A stretch of 9,263 bases of DNA from positions 4,250 through 13,512 of the forward strand of contig JAJBVW010000060.1 of NCBI GenBank assembly GCA_020866945.1, given 5' to 3'. Both the position numbers and the translations under genes were made by a program. The DNA is from Oscillospiraceae bacterium. Its GTDB lineage: Bacteria; Bacillota; Clostridia; Oscillospirales; Oscillospiraceae. Of the stretch, positions 5,460 through 9,263 are shown piece after piece; the stretch's first letter is position 1, and each line of letters begins with the position of its first letter. The notes beneath the pieces were generated by a model, which saw only the letters and a program-made list of their open reading frames with translations, did no database searches and was not told where the DNA came from.

Positions 5460-5490
5460 TTGACAGCGGCAGGAATTAGGATTATCCTAA
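5460..5490 (+). promoter_or_regulatory. asnA promoter overlapped by a 7-bp palindromic operator candidate
   Basis: TTGACA (5460-5465), a 17-base spacer and TATCCT (5483-5488) make a plausible promoter about 40 bases before the asnA start. A perfect inverted repeat, TTAGGAT-T-ATCCTAA (5476-5490), covers the -10 box, where a bound dimeric protein would block RNA polymerase. The regulator is not identified. Confidence 0.6.
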
Positions 5491-5528
5491 ATATACAATA
5501 ATTTACGATGGAACTGGAGGTAAACCCC

Positions 5529-6536
5529 ATGCTCACCATCCCGGAGGGCTATAAGACGGTCCTTGATGTTTATGATACACAGCGCTGTATTGAATTTATT
5601 AAATCCCGTTTCCAGAAAAACCTGGGAGCGGCGCTTAACCTAAAACGTGTGTCCGCACCATTGTTTGTTCGGGCTGATACCGGCCTGAATGATAACCTCA
5701 ACGGTGTGGAACGTCCGGTCTCCTTTGAGGTTCCCGCCACGGGGACAGGGGAGTACCAGATTGTTCAGTCCCTGGCCAAGTGGAAACGCTGGGCCTTGCG
5801 GGAGTATGACTTCCGAGAGGGCAATGGTCTCTATACGGACATGAACGCCATCCGGCGTGACGAGCCGGTTTTGGACAACCTTCACTCCGTCTATGTAGAC
5901 CAGTGGGACTGGGAAAAAATCATTTCCCCGGCGGAGCGGAACATGGAGTATCTCCAGGACACGGTGGAACGCATTGTGAGCGCAATCGTGATGACCAGCG
6001 AAGAGGTTCATTGGGAGTTTCCGCAGATAAAGACTGTTTTGACAAAGAAAGTGGCCTTTATCACCACGCAGGCGCTGGAGGATATGTATCCCGACCTGAC
6101 TCCGGCAGAGCGGGAGGACGAATACACCCGGAACCACGAGACAGTGTTTTTGATGAAGATAGGCAAAAAGCTTCATTCCGGCACTGTTCACGATGGACGT
6201 GCCCCGGATTATGACGACTGGGAACTGAATGGCGACATTCTTTTCCGCAACCACGTGCTTGACCGAGCCTTTGAGATTTCCTCCATGGGGATTCGAGTCA
6301 ACCCGGAAACATTGGATCGTCAGCTTACCATCGCCGGGTGTGATGACCGGCGGGAGCTGCCGTTCCACAAGGCATTACTGGCTGGAGAGCTGCCCCAGAC
6401 CATCGGCGGCGGCATAGGTCAGTCCCGGCTGTGTATGCTCCTGATGGGCTGCGCCCACATCGGCGAGGTGCAATCCGGCGTATGGGACGACGTCACCAGG
6501 GCGGCTTGCCGCGCTGCGGGCATTCGGCTTCTGTAA
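5529..6536 (+). CDS. asnA: Aspartate-ammonia ligase (AsnA-type asparagine synthetase)
   Basis: This 335-residue cytosolic enzyme makes asparagine from aspartate, ammonia and ATP, a class II aminoacyl-tRNA-synthetase-like fold. Its length and motifs match the family closely: VSAPLFVRADTGLNDNLNG (42-60), QSLAKWKR (80-87), GLYTDMNA, LHSVYVDQWDWEK (118-130), HDGRAPDYDDW, LNGDILFRN, SSMGIRVNPETL and the C-terminal QTIGGGIGQSRLCMLL. I place the start at the ATG at 5529, with GGAGG eight bases before it. An in-frame ATG at 5508 lies upstream of that site and has no binding site itself. The gene uses ammonia rather than glutamine, which suits its position after glnN, but it has its own promoter and terminator. 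No anomalies are visible. Confidence 0.96.
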   Translation: MLTIPEGYKTVLDVYDTQRCIEFIKSRFQKNLGAALNLKRVSAPLFVRADTGLNDNLNGVERPVSFEVPATGTGEYQIVQSLAKWKRWALREYDFREGNGLYTDMNAIRRDEPVLDNLHSVYVDQWDWEKIISPAERNMEYLQDTVERIVSAIVMTSEEVHWEFPQIKTVLTKKVAFITTQALEDMYPDLTPAEREDEYTRNHETVFLMKIGKKLHSGTVHDGRAPDYDDWELNGDILFRNHVLDRAFEISSMGIRVNPETLDRQLTIAGCDDRRELPFHKALLAGELPQTIGGGIGQSRLCMLLMGCAHIGEVQSGVWDDVTRAACRAAGIRLL

Positions 6537-6563
6537 TTATCAGAGCAAAATATAACCGAAAAT

Positions 6564-6600
6564 ACCCGCGCCAGGCAGTGCTTGACGCGGGTTTCTTTAT
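6564..6600 (+). terminator. Bidirectional terminator between asnA and the coat genes
   Basis: ACCCGCG (6564-6570) pairs with CGCGGGT (6586-6592). The intervening bases extend the stem after one mismatch. TTTCTTTAT follows on the plus strand, 28 bases after the asnA stop. On the minus strand the hairpin is followed by ATTTTC, so it can also end the convergent leftward transcript. Confidence 0.88.
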
Positions 6601-6615
6601 GAGGTCTTTGAATGT

Positions 6616-6864
6616 TCAGCAGGTGGGTGTGAATTTCTGCCTGACCTGCTGGATGTCCTGCTGAGGAGCGTTATTGGTCTGATACCAGCCCTTTGCGGTC
6701 ATCTGTTTATAGATGTTATCCTGGATGGACAGAGCGTCGTCAAAGGCGCAGGAAAACGTCTGGTGGACGTTATTGGTGCTGGACTCAATGGCGCCGTGCA
6801 TATACAGGTCGATGACGCCCTTGGTTGTCAGCAGCAGATTTTCCATAATACTTTTGTCGTCCAT
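6616..6864 (-). CDS. Small CotF-like spore coat protein
   Basis: This encodes an 82-residue protein, MDDKSIMENLLLTTKGVIDL at its start, with an ANTAR-unrelated all-helical pattern. The features 'LLLTTKGVIDLYMHGAIES', 'VHQTFSCAFDDALSIQDNIYKQM' and 'KGWYQTNNAPQQ' are those of the Coat F family (a ferritin-like helical fold), common in several copies in endospore formers. Bacillus CotF is about twice as long; short single-domain versions are usual in Clostridia. AAAGGAG overlapping the upstream gene's TAA lies seven bases before the ATG, and the gap to that gene is only 12 bases, so the two are translated from one message. It presumably joins the coat during sporulation. Exact assembly role unknown. 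Confidence 0.8.
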   Translation of the reverse strand: MDDKSIMENLLLTTKGVIDLYMHGAIESSTNNVHQTFSCAFDDALSIQDNIYKQMTAKGWYQTNNAPQQDIQQVRQKFTPTC

Positions 6865-6876
6865 TGGTAATCTCCT

Positions 6877-7050
6877 TTACACAAGCTTATAGAAGTTTTG
6901 GTAGGTCTGGCGGTGGCGGTCGGCCATTTGCTGAACCTGGAGCTTCAGGCTTGTATCCTGAAGGCTGTTGGCTGCATTCTGGCACTGTGTCACCAGAAAC
7001 TGCGCGTGAGACAGTGCGTCGTCAACATAAAGAAGTTCTTTGGTCGTCAT
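6877..7050 (-). CDS. 57-residue protein cotranscribed with the coat protein gene
   Basis: A short leftward frame runs from ATG at 7050 to TAA at 6877-6879. It starts MTTKELLYVDDALSHAQFLV, ends QMADRHRQTYQNFYKLV and is predicted to be wholly helical and glutamine-rich. GAGGTGA precedes the ATG at the right distance. The gene is followed after 12 bases by the CotF-like gene, whose ribosome binding site overlaps this stop codon. Position and composition suggest a partner spore-coat component, perhaps the other half of a split CotF-type bundle. That role is inferred, as I cannot assign a family with confidence. No cysteine cluster, signal peptide or membrane segment is present. Confidence 0.78.
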   Translation of the reverse strand: MTTKELLYVDDALSHAQFLVTQCQNAANSLQDTSLKLQVQQMADRHRQTYQNFYKLV

Positions 7051-7095
7051 TTTTAATCACCTCATAGCAATTATCTCCCAAAATGGAAAAAAGTA

Positions 7096-7104
7096 TGCTA
7101 CAAT
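7096..7104 (+). promoter_or_regulatory. Extended -10 element upstream of the amidohydrolase gene
   Basis: TGCTACAAT matches the extended -10 pattern TGnTANAAT, about 60 bases before the amidohydrolase start. No good -35 box is present at the usual spacing. The opposite strand of this 114-bp divergent region must also carry the promoter of the coat gene pair. A CATACTTT there resembles the -10 element of mother-cell sporulation sigma factors, without a clear -35. Confidence 0.4.
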
Positions 7105-7125
7105 TTATCTAATAACTTCATCTTC

Positions 7126-7149
7126 GCGGCGCTGCCGCCATTTTTTATT
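7126..7149 (+). other. Short GC hairpin followed by a T-run in the amidohydrolase leader
   Basis: GCGGC-GCT-GCCGC (7126-7138) is a five-pair hairpin followed by CA and TTTTTTATT, only 16 bases before the start codon of the next gene. It resembles a minimal intrinsic terminator and could attenuate that gene or simply be structured leader. The stem is short, so the call is weak. Confidence 0.3.
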
Positions 7150-7164
7150 GAGCGAGGCAAACCA

Positions 7165-7959
7165 ATGATAATTGATTTTCATACCCATATCTTTCCCGAA
7201 AAGCTTGCCGCCAAGACCCTTCCCTGGATAAAAGGCTTTACCGGCATACAATACCAGGTGAAGGGGACAGGGGAGGATCTTCGCCGCTCCATGAATGACA
7301 GCGGTGTAGACCTGTGCGTCACTATGCCCATTGTGACCCGTGCCGGAACTATGCGAAAAATAAACGATTACGCGGCGGAGCAGGCGAAAAAGTGGGGATT
7401 TCTCTCCTTTGGCAGTGTCCATCCCGACGAGCCGGACTGGCGGGGTGAGCTGCGTCGCTTTCGGGAGCTGGGCCTGTGTGGGCTTAAGATTCACAACGAC
7501 TACCAGAAATTTTACTTTGATTCCAAGGAGTGCCGCCAAATTATTGAAGCAGCTTTTGAAGAAGGTCTGCCTGTGCTGGTGCATCCTGGCATCGACCCGG
7601 TAAGCCCGGATATACATTACTGTACCTCCAAAATGCTGCGGGACGCCATGCCGCTTCTACGCCAGGGCACCTTCATTGCTGCGCATCTAGGGGGGCATAT
7701 GCGCCTGGATGAAGCAATGGAATATGTGGTTGGCTCGGACATCTATCTGGATGTCAGCATGGCGCGGGTCTATAACTCTCCGACAGCGTGCAAAAAGGCC
7801 ATTTTAAACCATGACCCGGATAAGATACTCTTTGGTACGGATTCTCCCTGGGACAGTCAAGCGGGAGCCATACAGGCCATCCGAGACCTGGCTCTGGGGG
7901 AAGATCTTACAGAGAAAATACTAGGCGGCAACGCCATGCGCCTGCTGAACCTGTCTTGA
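7165..7959 (+). CDS. Amidohydrolase-family metal-dependent hydrolase (amidohydrolase 2 type)
   Basis: This 264-residue TIM-barrel protein has the metal-site motifs of the amidohydrolase 2 family, in order: DFHTHIFP (His6 and His8), GLKIHNDYQKF (Lys108/His110), VLVHPG (His140), AAHLGGH (His174) and the closing ILFGTDSPW (Asp226). The family contains decarboxylases and hydrolases for varied small molecules, so the substrate cannot be named. GCGAGG stands seven bases before the ATG. No signal peptide is seen, so it is cytoplasmic. It stands alone between the divergent coat genes and the LysR gene downstream on the same strand. Length and motif order are normal, with no sign of damage. Confidence 0.88.
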   Translation: MIIDFHTHIFPEKLAAKTLPWIKGFTGIQYQVKGTGEDLRRSMNDSGVDLCVTMPIVTRAGTMRKINDYAAEQAKKWGFLSFGSVHPDEPDWRGELRRFRELGLCGLKIHNDYQKFYFDSKECRQIIEAAFEEGLPVLVHPGIDPVSPDIHYCTSKMLRDAMPLLRQGTFIAAHLGGHMRLDEAMEYVVGSDIYLDVSMARVYNSPTACKKAILNHDPDKILFGTDSPWDSQAGAIQAIRDLALGEDLTEKILGGNAMRLLNLS

Positions 7960-7976
7960 AGTGTCTTTTTAGAAAC

Positions 7977-8032
7977 CTCTGAATGAATCGGTGTAAAAGA
8001 CTCAACGGAACCAAAGTCGCATTGATTCAGAG
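7977..8032. repeat. Imperfect inverted repeat between the amidohydrolase and LysR genes
   Basis: CTCTGAAT (7977-7984) is mirrored by ATTCAGAG (8025-8032). Three further pairs follow after a G-G mismatch, and a nested GACT/AGTC (7999-8002, 8015-8018) lies within. No T-run follows, so it is not a standard terminator. It could be an RNA structure ending the amidohydrolase message or a repeated intergenic palindrome. Confidence 0.4.
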
Positions 8033-8095
8033 CTTCCTTAAGACTATACAGAAGAAAAACAGAGATTTTTCATAAAAAATTAATGAGAAAGGGGC

Positions 8096-8124
8096 TTGTT
8101 GAATCGGTTCAGAAAGTATATAAT
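8096..8124 (+). promoter_or_regulatory. Promoter of the LysR-type regulator gene
   Basis: TTGTTG (8096-8101), 17 bases and a perfect TATAAT (8119-8124). The -35 box is weak (three of six). The start of transcription would fall near 8131, some 60 bases before the GTG start. Confidence 0.6.
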
Positions 8125-8189
8125 AGCACCGGTAATTCCTTTAGCTTTTGTTGATAGAAAAATCAGAATACCTTATGAGGTGCTATGAA

Positions 8190-9068
8190 GTGAAGACATC
8201 CCACTATGAAGTGTTTTTGAAAATTGTGGAGACCCAGAGCCTCACCCGGACGGCTGCCTATTTTGGCTGTACCCAATCGGCGGTCAGCCAGCTTGTCCGC
8301 GCCATGGAGACAGATTTGGGCGTGTCGCTGCTGGTTCGCAGCAAGGGCGGCGTCCGCGTGACGGCGGAGGGGGAATACCTGGTCACCAGTATGCGGCAGA
8401 TTGGCAACGGCGAGCGGAGCGTATTTGAAAAATCGCTGGAGCTGCAAAACATGAATGCCGGCCTTATTCGTATCGGCATATTCACAAGCCTTTCCTGTCA
8501 GTGGCTCCCGCCTCACCTGAAAGCCTTCCGCGCCACCTATCCAAACATCGATTTTGAGCTGCTGCAGGGGGACATGGTGCAAATCTGTGACTGGCTGCGA
8601 AACGGCATGGTAGACATCGGGTTCATGACAAAGCCAGACTCTGAGGAATTTATTTTCCGGGAGCTGCTGGAAGATCGAATGAACATCGTCCTGCCGGTGG
8701 AGCATCCTCTGGCCAAGGGCGAGGTTAGTCTGGAGGACTTGAAGGATGAAACATTTGTTCTTCTGGAATCCGGCTATAGCCAGACAACGGACAAAATGCT
8801 CCAGGATGCCGGCATTCGCCCGAAACGGCAATACACAGTGAAGGACGATTACACCGTCATGTCTATGGTAGAGAGCGGCCTTGGCGTCAGTCTGTTGCCG
8901 GAGCTGGTACTCCAGCGCACGCCATATAAACTCTATACCTGGCCCTCCGACCCGCCCTATTACCGGCGGCTGGGCGTATCCTGGCTGCGGAAGGAGCAAA
9001 ATTCCGTGGCAGTGAATAAATTCGTCCAGCGCCTGCTGGTGGATATGGGCCTTGAGACCGAAGCGTAA
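8190..9068 (+). CDS. LysR-type transcriptional regulator
   Basis: This 292-residue regulator starts at GTG 8190. GAGGTG lies seven bases before it, and the resulting N-terminus (KTSHYEVFLKIVETQSLTRTA) is the usual LysR start. Longer readings from TTG 8148 or ATG 8175 lack a binding site. The winged helix-turn-helix covers about residues 5-62 (AAYFGCTQSAVSQLVRAMET is helices 2-3, DLGVSLLVR the wing lead). The effector-binding domain begins at GLIRIGIFTS (about 91) and shows the periplasmic-binding-like pattern, with VDIGFMTKP and MSMVESGLGVSLLPELV. Such proteins bind a small effector and act on promoters of nearby or own genes. No divergent target gene is present here, and the upstream amidohydrolase is co-directional, so its regulon is not evident. 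Confidence 0.92.
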   Translation: MKTSHYEVFLKIVETQSLTRTAAYFGCTQSAVSQLVRAMETDLGVSLLVRSKGGVRVTAEGEYLVTSMRQIGNGERSVFEKSLELQNMNAGLIRIGIFTSLSCQWLPPHLKAFRATYPNIDFELLQGDMVQICDWLRNGMVDIGFMTKPDSEEFIFRELLEDRMNIVLPVEHPLAKGEVSLEDLKDETFVLLESGYSQTTDKMLQDAGIRPKRQYTVKDDYTVMSMVESGLGVSLLPELVLQRTPYKLYTWPSDPPYYRRLGVSWLRKEQNSVAVNKFVQRLLVDMGLETEA

Positions 9069-9075
9069 TAAGCAG

Positions 9076-9105
9076 GGGAGACACTTGAAATACAGGCTGT
9101 CTCCC
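9076..9105 (+). terminator. Stem-loop after the LysR gene, possible terminator
   Basis: GGGAGACA (9076-9083) pairs perfectly with TGTCTCCC (9098-9105), seven bases after the tandem TAA TAA stop. The following ATTGCTCATTCTT is only modestly T-rich, so termination may be partial. Confidence 0.55.
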
Positions 9106-9161
9106 ATTGCTCATTCTTGGGAAAAGTATCATAAAAAAGATATTTTTTTGAAAAGAATCAC

Positions 9162-9190
9162 TTGACAGAGAAGCTTGTTTGTGGTATTAT
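9162..9190 (+). promoter_or_regulatory. Promoter of the tRNA gene
   Basis: A perfect TTGACA (9162-9167), a 17-base spacer and TATTAT (9185-9190) stand 12 bases before the tRNA. An A+T-rich stretch (about 9130-9160) lies upstream, as is typical of strong stable-RNA promoters with an UP-element-like region. Confidence 0.88.
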
Positions 9191-9202
9191 ACCCCTTGTT
9201 GT

Positions 9203-9263
9203 GGCGGCGTAGCTCAGTTGGCTAGAGCACGCGGTTCATACCCGCGGTGTCACCGGTTCGAAT
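9203..9263 (+). tRNA. tRNA-Met (CAT anticodon), 3' end cut by the window
   Basis: The sequence folds as a tRNA: acceptor arm GGCGGCG, D-arm GCTC/GAGC with AGTTGGCTA loop, and anticodon stem CGCGG/CCGCG with loop TTCATAC and anticodon CAT at 9237-9239. A five-base variable loop and the start of the T-arm (ACCGG TTCGAAT) follow. The window ends inside the T-loop, so about 15 bases are missing. The anticodon stem lacks the three consecutive G-C pairs of initiator tRNAs, so this is an elongator. A tRNA-Ile with modified CAT anticodon is less likely but cannot be excluded without the acceptor end. Confidence 0.92.

Noticed and set aside
6864..7067. 67-codon plus-strand frame in the coat gene region
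   Set aside because: It is antisense to the 57-residue gene, which has a better ribosome binding site and coupled spacing. The low-complexity Gly/Arg composition suggests a shadow frame.
1..9263. CRISPR arrays, transposases or plasmid origins
   Set aside because: No regularly spaced repeats, transposase motifs or replication signals are visible in the window.

Overview
The window looks like a chromosomal segment of a spore-forming Clostridia, most like the gut Oscillospiraceae/Ruminococcaceae. The evidence is a type III glutamine synthetase, an AmiR/NasT-type ANTAR antiterminator, an AsnA-type asparagine synthetase, a CotF-like spore coat protein, strong Gram-positive ribosome binding sites and TTGACA/TATAAT promoters. 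This placement comes from gene content only.

Layout. Positions 1-548 are visibly A+T-rich and hold two small leftward accessory genes: a helix-turn-helix protein and the start of a DpnD/PcfM-like protein, both of a kind found in mobile elements. They lie just beyond the 3' end of guaA, a known integration hotspot. From about 550 the sequence is richer in G+C. It holds leftward guaA (GMP synthase) and an ANTAR regulator, then a divergent control region (2815-3226), then rightward glnN and asnA. Next come a convergent pair of small leftward spore-coat-type genes (one of 57 codons), a rightward amidohydrolase, a rightward LysR-type regulator and, cut by the window edge, a tRNA-Met with its own promoter.

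How it fits together. The centre is an ammonia/glutamine unit. GlnN makes glutamine and AsnA makes asparagine directly from ammonia. GuaA consumes glutamine, and an ANTAR protein of the family that controls nitrogen genes by antitermination sits between guaA and glnN. The ANTAR gene's own leader contains two adjacent hairpins with hexanucleotide loops that both have A at position 1 and G at position 4. The second hairpin is mutually exclusive with an intrinsic terminator, which is the architecture expected of an ANTAR target and suggests autoregulation, possibly extending to guaA. The glnN leader also carries an intrinsic terminator shortly after a near-consensus promoter, so glnN is probably attenuated too.

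The most striking anomaly is that glnN is split by a single in-frame TAA. The catalytic part (571 aa) is separated from a well-conserved C-terminal domain (122 aa) by nine bases, in the same frame, at what appears to be the domain boundary.
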